From the NCBI RefSeq assembly GCF_002887595.1, contig NZ_PEBU01000001.1, forward strand, positions 1 to 64,000: a DNA stretch of 64,000 nt, given 5' to 3'. The stretch is from Bowmanella denitrificans (lineage in GTDB: Bacteria > Pseudomonadota > Gammaproteobacteria > Enterobacterales > Alteromonadaceae). The position numbers and the translations under genes are program-made. Each line of letters starts with the position of its first letter. The first letter of the stretch is position 1. Below are positions 45,153-56,035 of the stretch, piece after piece. The notes beneath the pieces are model-generated. The model was given only the letters and a program-made list of their open reading frames with translations. It was not told the origin of the DNA and ran no database searches.

Positions 45153-46529
45153 CTATAGCGCTTTAAAAATCGCTTCCACTGACGCTTTGGCATCACCAAA
45201 CAGCATGGTGGTATTGTCTTTAAAGAACAGCGGGTTTTGCACACCAGCATAGCCGGTGTTCATGGAGCGCTTGAACACAACTACGTTCTTGGCTTTCCAG
45301 ACTTCCAACACCGGCATACCGGCAATAGGACTGCCAGGGTCCTCTGCGGCAGCCGGATTGACCGTATCATTGGCACCAATCACCAACACCACATCGGTAC
45401 TGGCAAAATCGTCATTGATTTCGTCCATTTCCAGCACGATATCGTAAGGGACTTTCGCCTCGGCCAGCAACACGTTCATATGCCCAGGTAGCCGCCCTGC
45501 CACCGGATGGATGCCAAAGCGCACCTCCACACCCAGACTGCGCAGTTTCTCGGTAATTTCATACACCGGATATTGCGCCTGAGCTACCGCCATACCATAA
45601 CCTGGGGTAATAATGACGGAGCTGGCATCTTTGAGCAGTTCGGCTACATCCTCGGCTTTTACCTCGCGGTATTCGCCCATCTCCTCGTCTCCCGTGCTAC
45701 TGCCGTCAGAGCCAAAGCCCCCGGCAATCACGCTGATAAAGGAACGATTCATGGCTTTACACATAATGTACGAGAGAATGGCCCCCGAGCTGCCCACCAG
45801 AGCACCCGTCACAATCAGAAGATCATTGGACAACATAAAGCCAGCCGCAGCGGCTGCCCAACCGGAATAGGAATTCAACATGGATACCACCACCGGCATA
45901 TCCGCCCCACCAATGGACGCCACCAGGTGCCAGCCGAACGCAAACGCAATAAGCGTCACCACAATCAACGTTGTGGTAGCCCCACCGGCATCCACATAGT
46001 TCAGCAACAGCACAAAGGAAATAATCACCGCCGCCAGATTCAGTTTATGCCGGTGTGGTAGCATCAGCGGTTTGGAAGACAGTAATCCGCGCAGTTTGCC
46101 AAAGGCCACCACCGAGCCGGTAAAAGTCACCGCGCCGATAAATACGCCAAGAAACACTTCCACCAGATGAATGGTCTGCATAGCCCCCACCAACGGTGGA
46201 TGTTCAATATGGGTATTGAAACCGACCAAAACCGCGGCAAGACCAACAAAGCTGTGCAAAATGGCCACTAATTCTGGCATTTCAGTCATCTCGACTTTTT
46301 TCGCCAGGTGCAGACCGATGGCAGCACCTATCACCATGGCCAGCAGGATCCAACCCAGACCATCAGCAGCAGGACTGAAGATGGTGGCCATCAACGCGAT
46401 AGCCATACCAATGATGCCGTATACATTGCCGGCTTTAGCCGATTCCTGTTTAGATAAACCTGCCAGACTCATAATAAACAGCAGTGCCGCGACGATATAG
46501 GCGGCTTGTACAATTCCTGCAGACATCAT
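45153..46529 (-). CDS. pntB: NAD(P) transhydrogenase subunit beta
   Basis: A 458-residue membrane subunit of the proton-translocating transhydrogenase. The N-terminal two thirds contain about nine helices and the C-terminal third (from about residue 285) forms the NADP(H)-binding domain III with [10 protein letters not shown] and [15 protein letters not shown]. Together with PntA it couples hydride transfer between NADH and NADP+ to proton entry, supplying NADPH. Its ATG overlaps the pntA stop by four bases. Confidence 0.97.
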   Translation of the reverse strand: MMSAGIVQAAYIVAALLFIMSLAGLSKQESAKAGNVYGIIGMAIALMATIFSPAADGLGWILLAMVIGAAIGLHLAKKVEMTEMPELVAILHSFVGLAAVLVGFNTHIEHPPLVGAMQTIHLVEVFLGVFIGAVTFTGSVVAFGKLRGLLSSKPLMLPHRHKLNLAAVIISFVLLLNYVDAGGATTTLIVVTLIAFAFGWHLVASIGGADMPVVVSMLNSYSGWAAAAAGFMLSNDLLIVTGALVGSSGAILSYIMCKAMNRSFISVIAGGFGSDGSSTGDEEMGEYREVKAEDVAELLKDASSVIITPGYGMAVAQAQYPVYEITEKLRSLGVEVRFGIHPVAGRLPGHMNVLLAEAKVPYDIVLEMDEINDDFASTDVVLVIGANDTVNPAAAEDPGSPIAGMPVLEVWKAKNVVVFKRSMNTGYAGVQNPLFFKDNTTMLFGDAKASVEAIFKAL

Positions 46530-48079
46530 TTTCCTCCCTTGCGGAACATTTCAAGCATGCGCCGGGTCACGGTAAAACCGCCAAACACATTGATACTAGC
46601 AATTAACACCGCAATAAAGGCCAGAAAGGTCACCAGCCCATCTCCCTTGCCGATTTGCAACAAAGCCCCCACCACAATAATACCGGAGATGGCGTTAGTA
46701 ACCGACATAAGCGGCGTATGCAGCGCATGCTTAACATTCCACACCACGTAATACCCAACCACGCAGGCCAGCACGAACACAGTAAAGTGAGACAAAAACT
46801 CGGGCGGCGCGGAGTTGGCTACCCAGGCAAATGCAGCAATGCCAGCGGCCAGCAGGCCGTATTTTTTCCTTGGGTCGATTGGCTTATCTGGCTGTTTTTC
46901 CTTAACTGGGGTCACTTTGGGTTTAGATTGCGCCGAGACCTTGATGGGCGGTGCCGGCCAGGTCACCTCACCTTGCTTTATCACTGTGACACCGCGAATC
47001 ACCAGGTCGTCAAAGTCCAGATCAATTTGCCCGTCCTTGTTTTTGCACAGCAGCTTGGCCAGATTCACCAGGTTTGTCGCGTACAACTGCGATGATTGGG
47101 CTGGTAAACGCCCAGGCATATCCGTATAACCAATGACCTTAACGCCGTTAGGAGTAGTGACAATCTTATTGGCCTTGGTATAGGCACAGTTGCCGCCGTT
47201 AGCCGCCGCCAAATCAACAATGACGCTTCCGGGCTTCATTGAATCAATCATGTCCTGACTAATCAACTTAGGGGCAGGTTTGCCAGGGATCAGCGCCGTG
47301 GTGATAATAATGTCCACCTCTTTGGCTTGCTCTGCGTACAGGCGTTCTGCGGCTTGATTAAATTCTGCCGAGGTTTCTTTGGCATAGCCGTCGCTACTCT
47401 GTTCCATGCCCTTAACGTCCACCACCAAGAATTCCGCGCCCATACTTTGCACTTGTTCTTTCACTTCCGGACGCACATCGAAGGCACGCACAATGGCACC
47501 TAAGCTGCCTGCAGCACCTATGGCAGCCAGTCCGGCCACACCGGCCCCCGCTACTAATACCTTGGCTGGCGGTACTTTACCTGCGGCGGTAATCTGACCG
47601 GTAAAAAAGCGGCCAAATTCATGCGCCGCCTCCACCACCGCGCGATAACCGGCGATATTGGCCATGGAACTCAACGCATCCAATGACTGGGCACGGGAGA
47701 TTCGTGGCACCGCATCCATGGCCAGCACGTTGACCTGCTTGCTGGCCAGTTGTTCGAGTAAAGCGGGATTTTGCGCAGGCCAGATAAAACTGGCAATAGT
47801 CGTACCGGGCTTGATGAGCTCGAATTCATCAATTTTCTTACGGCCATTTTTCATCGGTGCGTTGACCTTGAAAATCATGTCGGCCTGCCAGATTTCCTCG
47901 CGCGCCGCAATCTTCGCACCTGCATCCAAATATGCCTGGTCGTTAAAACTGGCAAGTTCGCCAGCGCCTTGCTCCACATGGACCTCGAAGCCGAGCTTTA
48001 ACAACTGCTCGACAGACTTTGGCGTTGCCGCCACACGGGTCTCATTGGTCAGGATTTCCTTAGGTATGCCTATGATCAT
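46526..48079 (-). CDS. pntA: NAD(P) transhydrogenase subunit alpha
   Basis: A 517-residue subunit with the cytoplasmic NAD(H)-binding domain I (about 1-380; [10 protein letters not shown] and [20 protein letters not shown]) and a C-terminal membrane part of about four helices (400-510), fused as in E. coli. The RQD-loop region (about 130-140) and the acidic residue of domain I are in place as far as can be seen. First gene of the pntAB operon. The 160-base region upstream shows no firm promoter. Confidence 0.97.
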   Translation of the reverse strand: MIIGIPKEILTNETRVAATPKSVEQLLKLGFEVHVEQGAGELASFNDQAYLDAGAKIAAREEIWQADMIFKVNAPMKNGRKKIDEFELIKPGTTIASFIWPAQNPALLEQLASKQVNVLAMDAVPRISRAQSLDALSSMANIAGYRAVVEAAHEFGRFFTGQITAAGKVPPAKVLVAGAGVAGLAAIGAAGSLGAIVRAFDVRPEVKEQVQSMGAEFLVVDVKGMEQSSDGYAKETSAEFNQAAERLYAEQAKEVDIIITTALIPGKPAPKLISQDMIDSMKPGSVIVDLAAANGGNCAYTKANKIVTTPNGVKVIGYTDMPGRLPAQSSQLYATNLVNLAKLLCKNKDGQIDLDFDDLVIRGVTVIKQGEVTWPAPPIKVSAQSKPKVTPVKEKQPDKPIDPRKKYGLLAAGIAAFAWVANSAPPEFLSHFTVFVLACVVGYYVVWNVKHALHTPLMSVTNAISGIIVVGALLQIGKGDGLVTFLAFIAVLIASINVFGGFTVTRRMLEMFRKGGK

Positions 48080-48239
48080 GCAGTGGTCCTTGTGTAGGGT
48101 TGTTGTTTTAATAACCAGTTCTACCTAAGGGAAGGTCAGGGATCAACGATTTTCATCGACCTAACATGTCAGAGCCGAGATGCAACGGCACGAGCAGGCC
48201 CGGCAGACCGGCTTGCTGGCAACCAAACAGCCGGACAGA

Positions 48240-48968
48240 TTACTGAATGTAATGCAGTAAAATTTGTGCACCGCCAAAATCATATTTCATATGCAGCACA
48301 CCTCCATTTTCCAGCATCATTTCCAGTGGAATATTTTGCTGTGGTGAAAAACCCGGATCATTGCTGCTTAGCAAATCGATGACGTATTGCCCATTAGCAC
48401 TGCGGATTTGCCCGGCATAATCGTAAGACATAAAATTTCCCCAGATATCCGCATAGGCAAGGTTAGCCCGCCAGTTAGCCTGTACACCGGACAGCACATT
48501 AAACAAGATATTGCCCTGCACGCCAGGCACATCAATGCCGGATTCCTGATAACCACTTAACTGCCACATGCCCTGCGGCAAAAAAACGGACTCCACATTA
48601 CTATCCGTGGGCGTTATTGTTGGGGATACGGGTTGTGTCTGTCCATTGGCAGTTGTGACAGCCGGTACATTACTTTGCCCAGGAACAATTGCTTGGCTTT
48701 GGGGATTTGCAGTATTAGACGGAAGCAATATCTGCGGATTAACTGCGGAGTGTTCCAAGGGCTTATTGGCGGGTAACAAACGCGGAACCAATAACAAGCC
48801 TACACCAGCCACAATTAGAATAATGGAGGGATTGCTGACATCCAGCTTAATACCAAAGCCTTCTAGGTAATTTTTGTTGCCGTCCCGACGACCAAAAACA
48901 AACAGGACCAATCCCACCAGGATTAGCGCACCACCCACCAACATAAAGACCAGATCTGCACTGTCCAC
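48240..48968 (-). CDS. Two-helix membrane protein with low-complexity linker
   Basis: A 242-residue protein of unknown family. Helices lie near residues 8-26 (LVGGALILVGLVLFVFG) and 48-65. A Gln/Pro/Thr/Ser-rich linker (about 75-125) joins these to a C-terminal beta-rich domain (about 130-242, GMWQLSGYQESG). The start is GTG 48968. It stands alone after pntAB on the same strand. The soluble end probably lies outside the cytoplasm if both helices cross the membrane. Confidence 0.65.
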   Translation of the reverse strand: MDSADLVFMLVGGALILVGLVLFVFGRRDGNKNYLEGFGIKLDVSNPSIILIVAGVGLLLVPRLLPANKPLEHSAVNPQILLPSNTANPQSQAIVPGQSNVPAVTTANGQTQPVSPTITPTDSNVESVFLPQGMWQLSGYQESGIDVPGVQGNILFNVLSGVQANWRANLAYADIWGNFMSYDYAGQIRSANGQYVIDLLSSNDPGFSPQQNIPLEMMLENGGVLHMKYDFGGAQILLHYIQ

Positions 48969-49123
48969 GACTTGTCTCGCCTAGTTTATCGAATCAAGTG
49001 TGGCACAAATGCTAAGCAGGGCAACAAATCCGCTATATATATGAAAGCACATTGAGTTTGTATATTTTTTGATCTATTAATAATCACTCACGACGACAGA
49101 GTATCAACATTAGGGATATTGTT

Positions 49124-50002
49124 ATGTTCAAGGACAGAGCCATTGTAGCTAGATTGCTTTTACTCGCAGCAAGCTTAATATCTTCATCTGTATTTGCTGG
49201 CATTATCACGGCTGATATATCCGATATTAGCCTGACACAGGTAAATACCACATATTTAGCGGATGGAAGTACTAGGCACCAATACACTTCACTAACGCCT
49301 GAGCAGACAAGTTTAACTCAACAGTTTGATTTAGATTTTAGCAACCCAGAAAACAAAGAGGTGATACCTTACTTTGACGAGTTCTCTGACCCAAATACTG
49401 GCTTAACAACACAAACCTGGGGAGCGACCTATCAATTAGTAGATGTCTTGTATGCCAGTATTTTCAGGGATGCTCTGATGAGCCGTGTTGATATAAATGA
49501 ATATACAGATACAGCCGTAGAACCTCTGCAATTGACGGCCAGGGGGACCAGTTGGTCATCATCCACTGACATTCATGAGTTGTTAGACATCACTGTTGGG
49601 GGAATGTCTGGTATCACTGAGCTTGATCTTGGAGATGGGTTGATGAAATTCTCTTTTTATTTTCAAGAAATAATAGCCTTTGGCAGCATTCTGAATGACG
49701 TTGATCGAACATTTTTCGATAAAAATGGTATTGAGTCGTTACTTAGAAACCCTAGTGCTCAGCCTTTCTACGCGGCTCAGCTAAGTATCAGCATCTTAAA
49801 AACCGATTATTCCGGTTCGATATTAGAGGGCGAATCAACTCATTTTGAATATTATAGTGATCAGGTTGCTCTCACTTACCAAAGCATTCCAACTCCTTCA
49901 GTATTGCTGCTAATGACAGCGGGACTGTGCTTGTTGCTATTTTCTAAAAAAAAACAACACTGTAACAAGCCGTCAAAAACTGACTTGATAAGACAGGTGT
50001 AA
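49124..50002 (+). CDS. PEP-CTERM-like secreted protein
   Basis: A 292-residue protein with a signal peptide ending VFA near residue 25 and a C-terminus of the exosortase-sorting layout: SIPTPS, a hydrophobic helix, then the basic cluster SKKKQ. The usual PEP is PTP, a variant often seen in this group, and some 14 residues follow the basic cluster, which is atypical. The coding sequence is clearly more AT-rich than its neighbours, hinting at recent transfer. No exosortase gene is present here. The last 30 bases overlap the convergent gene at 49973. Confidence 0.68.
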   Translation: MFKDRAIVARLLLLAASLISSSVFAGIITADISDISLTQVNTTYLADGSTRHQYTSLTPEQTSLTQQFDLDFSNPENKEVIPYFDEFSDPNTGLTTQTWGATYQLVDVLYASIFRDALMSRVDINEYTDTAVEPLQLTARGTSWSSSTDIHELLDITVGGMSGITELDLGDGLMKFSFYFQEIIAFGSILNDVDRTFFDKNGIESLLRNPSAQPFYAAQLSISILKTDYSGSILEGESTHFEYYSDQVALTYQSIPTPSVLLLMTAGLCLLLFSKKKQHCNKPSKTDLIRQV

Positions 50003-50524
50003 GGCAGTTTCGGTGAAACCTTCTCCTGCAGATTGACCCGTACTAAACCTGTCCAGATAATTGGCATTGCTGAATGTCAACTTCATGTTTTGTCTATGGT
50101 TAAGCAGAAATTCGGCATTGATCAACCATCCCTGTCGACTACCTAACGCCATCGCCTCACGCTGCCCTAATTTTAACGTTCCCTCGCGAGAGAAATGCCA
50201 GCCTACCCCTATAGACAGATCATTTGTAAAACGAATCGTTGGCACCAGGGCTATATCCATTTCCGATACTTTATGGCTATTGGGACACGTGCTGAGGACC
50301 TTGTCTTTCTTACTTAGTTGTAAAGACAGGAATAGATCCTGTGTGACAGTATGCTGCCACTCCAATTGCTGCAGACGATGGCGGAAGTCTTGATTTCCTA
50401 TATCCAGGCGCTGATAGCGCCAGGGATCTTCTGGTTTATGCCATTGGATCAGTTGCGCGGCAAAATCCAGAGGCTGCGCTAACGTGCTTACCGAGCAGAA
50501 ATAGAGCAAAGCTGTACATCGCAT
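49973..50524 (-). CDS. Predicted outer-membrane beta-barrel-like protein
   Basis: A 183-residue protein with a signal peptide ending LAQ near residue 17. The body has alternating hydrophobic and polar residues and ends LHLSYQVSF, with a terminal Phe as in barrel proteins. GGAGG seven bases before ATG 50524 is a very good binding site and supports a real gene. I do not recognise the family. It converges with and overlaps the PEP-CTERM-like gene by 30 bases. It lies right after the S10-operon terminator. Confidence 0.65.
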   Translation of the reverse strand: MRCTALLYFCSVSTLAQPLDFAAQLIQWHKPEDPWRYQRLDIGNQDFRHRLQQLEWQHTVTQDLFLSLQLSKKDKVLSTCPNSHKVSEMDIALVPTIRFTNDLSIGVGWHFSREGTLKLGQREAMALGSRQGWLINAEFLLNHRQNMKLTFSNANYLDRFSTGQSAGEGFTETALHLSYQVSF

Positions 50525-50703
50525 AACCAGGCCTCCGCATTGGGGAAAAGCCCCCGACCTGTTACCAGCATAGCGCCTTTAAGCTGACCAATAGGTAAGC
50601 CAAGCCATACCTTATTATGGGACCCAGTTTTGTGCTTGTATTGGCTATGTTTTTTTGGTGAGACATCGCCGGTGAGTGCTCCTGCTACGTCGCAATACGA
50701 CAT

Positions 50704-50730
50704 AAAAAAAGCGCCCGAAGGCGCTTTTTT
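50704..50730. terminator. Terminator closing the S10 ribosomal-protein operon
   Basis: GCGCC / GGCGC stem with CGAA loop, extended by A and T runs on both sides, so it can act in both directions. It ends transcription directly after rpsQ. Confidence 0.92.
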
Positions 50731-50747
50731 ACAAAATCCCGAGAGGA

Positions 50748-51008
50748 TTAAACCTCGGTGGATTTCTCAACAACGGCAACCAGAGTAAAGTTCTTTGTCT
50801 TAGACAAAGGACGACACTCTTTTACAGTGACGATATCGCCAATGCTGCACTCGTTGTTTTCATCATGTGCATGCAGTTTAGTAGTACGCTTGATGAACTT
50901 ACCGTAAATTGGGTGTTTCACCTTGCGCTCAATAGCTACAGTGATGGACTTGTCCATTTTGTTGCTAATGACACGGCCCTGCAGTGTACGTGTATTTTTT
51001 TCAGTCAT
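50748..51008 (-). CDS. rpsQ: 30S ribosomal protein S17
   Basis: An 86-residue RNA-binding protein of the small subunit (OB fold), with [17 protein letters not shown] and [20 protein letters not shown]. Its ATG shares one base with the rpmC stop. It is the last gene of this S10 operon; a terminator and unrelated genes follow, where rplN (L14) of the spc operon would usually stand. Confidence 0.97.
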   Translation of the reverse strand: MTEKNTRTLQGRVISNKMDKSITVAIERKVKHPIYGKFIKRTTKLHAHDENNECSIGDIVTVKECRPLSKTKNFTLVAVVEKSTEV

Positions 51009-51199
51009 TAGGCACCTGCCTTCTGAGTCAGAATGGTTTTAACACGCGCAATGCTGCGACGCACAATCTTCAACTGGTGAGTTTTTTCCAGCTGACCTGT
51101 GCTGTGTTGCATGCGCAGGTTGAACTGTTCGCGCAGCAGGTTCAGCAGCTCTGCGTTCAGCTCTTCTACGCTTTTATCTTTCAGTTCAGTAGCTTTCAT
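51008..51199 (-). CDS. rpmC: 50S ribosomal protein L29
   Basis: A 63-residue helical-hairpin protein located at the peptide exit tunnel, where it helps dock the signal recognition particle and trigger factor. It starts [18 protein letters not shown], as in its relatives. The start shares one base with the rplP stop (TAATG) and its end touches rpsQ. Confidence 0.96.
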   Translation of the reverse strand: MKATELKDKSVEELNAELLNLLREQFNLRMQHSTGQLEKTHQLKIVRRSIARVKTILTQKAGA

Positions 51200-51612
51200 T
51201 ACATCACCGTCCGAGTTACAAAGGTTGTCTTGAAGGGCAACTTAGCAGCAGCCAGCTCGAAAGCTTCACGGGCCAACTCTTCAGGCACACCTTCAATTTC
51301 GTAAAGTACACGACCAGGCTGAATCTGACATACCCAGTATTCCACGTTACCCTTACCTTTACCCTGACGAACCTCAAGAGGCTTCTCAGTGATTGGCTTG
51401 TCAGGGAATACACGGATCCAGATCTTACCTTGACGCTTAACGTGACGAGTCAGGGCACGACGGGCTGCTTCGATTTGACGAGCAGTCATGCGACCACGGC
51501 CAGTGGCTTTTAAGCCGAAAGTACCGAAGCTTACCTTACCGCCTGCAATCGCCAGACCGCGGTTACGACCTTTATGCTGCTTACGGAATTTCGTACGTTT
51601 TGGTTGTAACAT
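51199..51612 (-). CDS. rplP: 50S ribosomal protein L16
   Basis: A 137-residue protein near the peptidyl-transferase and A-site t[22 protein letters not shown] and the [11 protein letters not shown] region are the family landmarks; the Arg of RIFPDKP (here [10 protein letters not shown]) that is hydroxylated by YcfD in E. coli lies in the expected segment. It begins three bases after rpsC. Confidence 0.97.
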   Translation of the reverse strand: MLQPKRTKFRKQHKGRNRGLAIAGGKVSFGTFGLKATGRGRMTARQIEAARRALTRHVKRQGKIWIRVFPDKPITEKPLEVRQGKGKGNVEYWVCQIQPGRVLYEIEGVPEELAREAFELAAAKLPFKTTFVTRTVM

Positions 51613-51615
51613 CTC

Positions 51616-52326
51616 TTAGCCCCCTTGCTTCGCGCTGCGGCCTTTCTTCTTAGGTGCAGGAGCTGGTGCTTGCTCTACAGCGTTGGCTGCTGGCAGACCA
51701 CCCAGAACTTCACCTTTGAAGATCCACACTTTAACGCCGATGATACCGTAGGTAGTGCCGGCTTCAGAGGTGGCGTAATCGATGTCAGCACGGAAAGTGT
51801 GCAGCGGCACACGGCCTTCACGATACCACTCAGAACGGGCAATTTCAGCGCCGCCAAGACGACCGCTTACTTCTACCTTGATACCTTTAGCGCCGATGCG
51901 CATGGCGTTTTGTACCGCACGCTTCATAGCGCGACGGAACATAACACGACGCTCAAGCTGGCTGGAGATGCTGTCGGCAACCAACTGCGCATCCAGCTCA
52001 GGCTTACGAACCTCAGCGATGTTGATCTGTGCAGGAACGCCGGCCAGGTTAGAAACGTACTTACGCAGTTTTTCTACGTCTTCACCTTTCTTACCGATAA
52101 CCACGCCAGGACGCGCAGTGTGAATAGTCACACGGATGCTCTTGGCTGGACGCTCGATGACGATCTTGGAAACTGACGCATTCTTCAGTTCTTTGGTCAG
52201 GAACTGACGTACCTGATGGTCATTGAACAAGTTGTCTGCGTATTCTTTAGTATTAGCGTACCAGGTAGAAGTCCATGGTTTGCTGATACCCAGGCGTATA
52301 CCTGTAGGATGTACCTTCTGTCCCAT
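51616..52326 (-). CDS. rpsC: 30S ribosomal protein S3
   Basis: A 236-residue protein at the mRNA entry channel. It begins [14 protein letters not shown] and has the KH domain with [15 protein letters not shown]. The C-terminus is extended with an Ala/Pro/Lys tail. Spaced nine bases from rplV upstream and three from rplP downstream. Confidence 0.97.
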   Translation of the reverse strand: MGQKVHPTGIRLGISKPWTSTWYANTKEYADNLFNDHQVRQFLTKELKNASVSKIVIERPAKSIRVTIHTARPGVVIGKKGEDVEKLRKYVSNLAGVPAQINIAEVRKPELDAQLVADSISSQLERRVMFRRAMKRAVQNAMRIGAKGIKVEVSGRLGGAEIARSEWYREGRVPLHTFRADIDYATSEAGTTYGIIGVKVWIFKGEVLGGLPAANAVEQAPAPAPKKKGRSAKQGG

Positions 52327-52335
52327 TATCTACTC

Positions 52336-52668
52336 CTAGTTATCAGCCACAACAACAGTGATGTGACTGCTACGCTTGAAAATACGGTCCGCACGGCCTT
52401 TAGCACGAGGCTTAATCCGCTTCATGGTCGGGCCTTCGTCGACGAAGATCTTCGCGACTTTCAGCTCGTCGATATCTGCACCTTCGTTATGCTCAGCATT
52501 GGCGATGGCAGACTCCAGAACTTTCTTAACCAGACCAGCCGCTTTCTTAGGGCTGTAAGTCAGAAGCTCCAGAGCTTTCTCAACGTGCATTCCGCGAATT
52601 TGATCCGCAACCAGGCGTGCTTTTTGAGCCGACGTACGGGCAAAACGGTGTTTAGCTAATGCTTCCAT
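52336..52668 (-). CDS. rplV: 50S ribosomal protein L22
   Basis: A 110-residue protein whose loop lines the nascent-peptide tunnel and is a known site of macrolide-resistance mutations. It has the [20 protein letters not shown] stretch typical of L22. Eleven bases after rpsS. Confidence 0.97.
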   Translation of the reverse strand: MEALAKHRFARTSAQKARLVADQIRGMHVEKALELLTYSPKKAAGLVKKVLESAIANAEHNEGADIDELKVAKIFVDEGPTMKRIKPRAKGRADRIFKRSSHITVVVADN

Positions 52669-52679
52669 TATCCTACCCC

Positions 52680-52955
52680 TTAACGTTTAGCTTTCTTATC
52701 CGCGACGTGGCCGCGGTAAGTACGCGTTGGCGCAAATTCGCCCAACTTGTGGCCGACCATTTCATCAGTAACCAGTACTGGAACATGTTGGCGACCGTTA
52801 TGGACTGCAATGGTCAACCCAATCATATTTGGGATGATCATGGAACGGCGTGACCAAGTTTTGATTGGACGACGCTCGTTCTTTTCCACCGCAGTCTCTA
52901 CCTTCTTCAACAAGTGCAGGTCAATAAATGGACCTTTCTTGAGAGAACGTGGCAT
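52680..52955 (-). CDS. rpsS: 30S ribosomal protein S19
   Basis: A 91-residue protein of the small-subunit head, starting [19 protein letters not shown] and ending with the usual basic KKAKR. Fifteen bases after rplB. Intact. Confidence 0.97.
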   Translation of the reverse strand: MPRSLKKGPFIDLHLLKKVETAVEKNERRPIKTWSRRSMIIPNMIGLTIAVHNGRQHVPVLVTDEMVGHKLGEFAPTRTYRGHVADKKAKR

Positions 52956-52970
52956 GGTGAATCCTCGCTA

Positions 52971-53795
52971 TTACTTATTACGACGACGTACGATGAGTTT
53001 ATCGGTACGCTTGTTACTACGGGTCTTCTTACCCTTGGTAGGTTTACCCCAAGGAGAAACTGGGTGACGACCACCAGAGGTACGGCCTTCACCACCACCG
53101 TGCGGGTGATCAACCGGGTTCATGGCAACACCACGAACGGTCGGACGAACACCACGCCAGCGCTGTGCACCCGCTTTACCCAACTGACGCAGCATGTGCT
53201 CGGCGTTGCCTACTTCACCAATGGTGGCGCGGCAATCAGCCAGAACTTTGCGTACTTCACCGCTGCGCAAACGCAGAGTGATGTAACCGCCGTCGCGGGC
53301 CAGAATCTGAGCATAAGCACCAGCAGAACGCGCCAACTGCGCGCCTTTACCAGGCTTCATTTCAACTGCGTGTACAGTGGTACCCACAGGCATGTTGCGC
53401 ATTGGCATGCTGTTACCCGCCTTGATAGGCGCAGCAGAGCCAGACAACAGTTGATCGCCAGCGCTGATTCCTTTAGGAGCCAGGATGTAACGACGCTCAC
53501 CGTCTGCGTACAATACCAGTGCGATGTTGGCAGAACGGTTTGGATCATATTCCAGACGCTCAACTACAGCAGGGATACCGTCTTTGTTACGTTTGAAGTC
53601 GATAACACGATAGTGCTGCTTATGACCACCACCAATGTGACGCACAGTGATGCGACCATTGTTGTTACGACCACCAGTTTTGCTGTTTTTTTCCAGCAAT
53701 GGGGCGTAAGGTGCGCCTTTGTGCAGATCAGGGTTAACAACCTGAACAACGTGACGACGACCGGCTGAAGTTGGATTCGCTTTCAATAATGGCAT
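52971..53795 (-). CDS. rplB: 50S ribosomal protein L2
   Basis: A 274-residue protein needed for subunit association and peptide-bond formation. The conserved histidine region [15 protein letters not shown] is present. The N-terminus [19 protein letters not shown] fits the family. It follows rplW after 15 bases. Confidence 0.98.
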   Translation of the reverse strand: MPLLKANPTSAGRRHVVQVVNPDLHKGAPYAPLLEKNSKTGGRNNNGRITVRHIGGGHKQHYRVIDFKRNKDGIPAVVERLEYDPNRSANIALVLYADGERRYILAPKGISAGDQLLSGSAAPIKAGNSMPMRNMPVGTTVHAVEMKPGKGAQLARSAGAYAQILARDGGYITLRLRSGEVRKVLADCRATIGEVGNAEHMLRQLGKAGAQRWRGVRPTVRGVAMNPVDHPHGGGEGRTSGGRHPVSPWGKPTKGKKTRSNKRTDKLIVRRRNK

Positions 53796-53810
53796 GTCTA
53801 AATCCCCCTA

Positions 53811-54113
53811 TTATTCAGCGCCACCGACGAAGTCGATGTCCTGACCTTCTTTCAGCTGTACGTAAGCTTTTTTCCAGTCGCTGCGCTTGCCCATGCGCAT
53901 ACCGTGACGTTTGGTTTTACCCTTCACGTTAACGGTACGAACTGCATCGACTTCAACTTCAAACAGTTTCTCAACCGCTTGTTTGATTTCGGCTTTAGTC
54001 GCGTCTTTCACAACTTTGAAAACCACAGTGTTGGCGCCTTCGGCAGCCATGGTAGACTTTTCAGAGATGTGTGGCGCTAAAACCACTTTCAGTAGACGTT
54101 CTTCGTTTATCAT
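53811..54113 (-). CDS. rplW: 50S ribosomal protein L23
   Basis: A 100-residue protein at the tunnel exit that docks trigger factor. It has [12 protein letters not shown] and [14 protein letters not shown] overlaps the rplD stop as ATGA, so translation is coupled. Confidence 0.97.
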   Translation of the reverse strand: MINEERLLKVVLAPHISEKSTMAAEGANTVVFKVVKDATKAEIKQAVEKLFEVEVDAVRTVNVKGKTKRHGMRMGKRSDWKKAYVQLKEGQDIDFVGGAE

Positions 54114-54715
54114 GCCAACGCCTCCTCAAGTTGTTTCACTGCATCGGCAGTGATCAACACTTTTTCAAACGCGATCAGGCTGACAGGATCGATACCGGCT
54201 ACATCACGCACGTCAACCTTGTACAGGTTGCGGGCAGACAGGAACAGGTTCTCGTCTACTTCTGCAGTCACGATCAGCACGTCTTTCAGATCCAAAGCTT
54301 TCAGCTTAGCCAAAAGTTCCTTGGTCTTAGGTGCTTCAACACCGAATTTCTCAACAACAATCAGACGCTCCTGGCGAACCAGTTCAGACAGGATGCTTTT
54401 GATAGCACCACGGTACATCTTCTTGTTTACTTTCTGATCAAAGTCACGAGGCTTGGCTGCAAAGGCGCGACCACCACCAACCCAGATTGGGCTGCGGATA
54501 GTACCGGCACGGGCACGGCCAGTACCTTTTTGACGCCATGGCTTCTTACCGCCACCGCTAACTTCAGAACGTGTTTTTTGCGCTTTAGTGCCCTGACGAG
54601 AGCCAGCACCGTAAGCTACAACTACCTGGTGTACCAGAGCTTCGTTAAACTCACGTCCAAAGGTAGCTTCGGATACTTCAAGAGCGCTGTTCGCGTCTTT
54701 CAATACTAATTCCAT
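54110..54715 (-). CDS. rplD: 50S ribosomal protein L4
   Basis: A 201-residue protein with a loop in the peptide tunnel. In E. coli, L4 also binds the S10 leader and stops the operon when in excess. The start is ATG 54715 ([11 protein letters not shown]); a GTG three bases upstream is not needed. [18 protein letters not shown] marks the loop. Seventeen bases after rplC. Confidence 0.97.
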   Translation of the reverse strand: MELVLKDANSALEVSEATFGREFNEALVHQVVVAYGAGSRQGTKAQKTRSEVSGGGKKPWRQKGTGRARAGTIRSPIWVGGGRAFAAKPRDFDQKVNKKMYRGAIKSILSELVRQERLIVVEKFGVEAPKTKELLAKLKALDLKDVLIVTAEVDENLFLSARNLYKVDVRDVAGIDPVSLIAFEKVLITADAVKQLEEALA

Positions 54716-54732
54716 CACTATTCTCCCAGACG

Positions 54733-55371
54733 TTACGCTTTAACCGCAGGCTTGACGATCAGATCGCCGCCTGTTGCACCGGGTACTGCGCCACGAACCA
54801 ACAACAGGTTGTTGGCAGCGTCAACACGTACAACTTCCAAAGACTGCACAGTGACCTGCTCGTCACCTAAGTGACCAGCCATCTTCTTGCCTTTGAAAAC
54901 CTTACCAGGTGACTGGTTCTGACCAATAGAACCAGGGGCACGGTGAGACAAAGAGTTACCGTGCGAGTTACGCTGGTGACGGAAGTTCCAACGTTTAATC
55001 GCACCGGCGAAACCTTTACCTTTAGAGGTACCGATTACGTCAACCTTGGCATTCTCAGCAAAGATTTCAACAGTGATTTCACTACCGACTTCAATGCCTT
55101 CGCCTTCATTGTCATTCAGGCGGAATTCCCACAGGCCACGGCCCGCATCAACACCAGCTTTAGCAAAGTGACCTGCTTCAGCTTTAGTAACGCGGTTAGC
55201 TTTCTTGGTACCTGCAGTGACTTGCAATGCGCGATAACCGTCTTTCTCTTCAGTACGCAACTGAGTGACGCGGTTAGGCGTTGCTTCGATAACAGTCACA
55301 GGGATGGACACGCCATCTTCAGTGAAGATGCGGGTCATACCTACTTTACGACCGACTATACCAATCGCCAT
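54733..55371 (-). CDS. rplC: 50S ribosomal protein L3
   Basis: A 212-residue protein that helps shape the peptidyl-transferase centre. The Gln of the HQRNSHGNS loop (methylated in E. coli by PrmB) is in place, and the start [16 protein letters not shown] is typical. Eighteen bases after rpsJ. Confidence 0.98.
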   Translation of the reverse strand: MAIGIVGRKVGMTRIFTEDGVSIPVTVIEATPNRVTQLRTEEKDGYRALQVTAGTKKANRVTKAEAGHFAKAGVDAGRGLWEFRLNDNEGEGIEVGSEITVEIFAENAKVDVIGTSKGKGFAGAIKRWNFRHQRNSHGNSLSHRAPGSIGQNQSPGKVFKGKKMAGHLGDEQVTVQSLEVVRVDAANNLLLVRGAVPGATGGDLIVKPAVKA

Positions 55372-55389
55372 TGTTAAAACCCTCTCTTG

Positions 55390-55858
<469 letters not shown>

Positions 55859-55864
55859 GCGCGA

Positions 55865-55892
55865 ATTATACCTATGCGGGATTTTTATGCAA
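55865..55892 (-). promoter_or_regulatory. sigma-70 promoter of the S10 operon
   Basis: TTGCAT at 55892-55887 and TATAAT at 55870-55865 on the minus strand, 16 bases apart. It is the best -35/-10 pair in the window and is rightly placed for the S10 leader. Confidence 0.82.
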
Positions 55893-56035
55893 CCTCAATC
55901 ATGCAAAATATCACTATTTTGATAGCAGTATCAGTCGCCGCCCATCGGGATAAAATGCCGCTTCGCTATATTCAGCGCCATAGCTGTCGGCTATAGTAGC
56001 ATTAAGATAGTAAGTCCATGATAACTTTGTAAAAC

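Noticed and set aside
45507-46061. 184-codon open frame antisense to pntB
   Set aside because: Complementary to the conserved membrane region of pntB; no signal or motif of its own.
50488-50703. 71-codon frame between the S10-operon terminator and the barrel-like gene
   Set aside because: It begins inside the terminator, overlaps the better supported gene at 50524 and has no visible binding site or domain.
52914-53768. Long open frame antisense to rplB
   Set aside because: It is fully inside a certain ribosomal-protein gene, shows no family resemblance and arises from the codon bias of the real strand. The same holds for 54071-54709 and 51625-52176.
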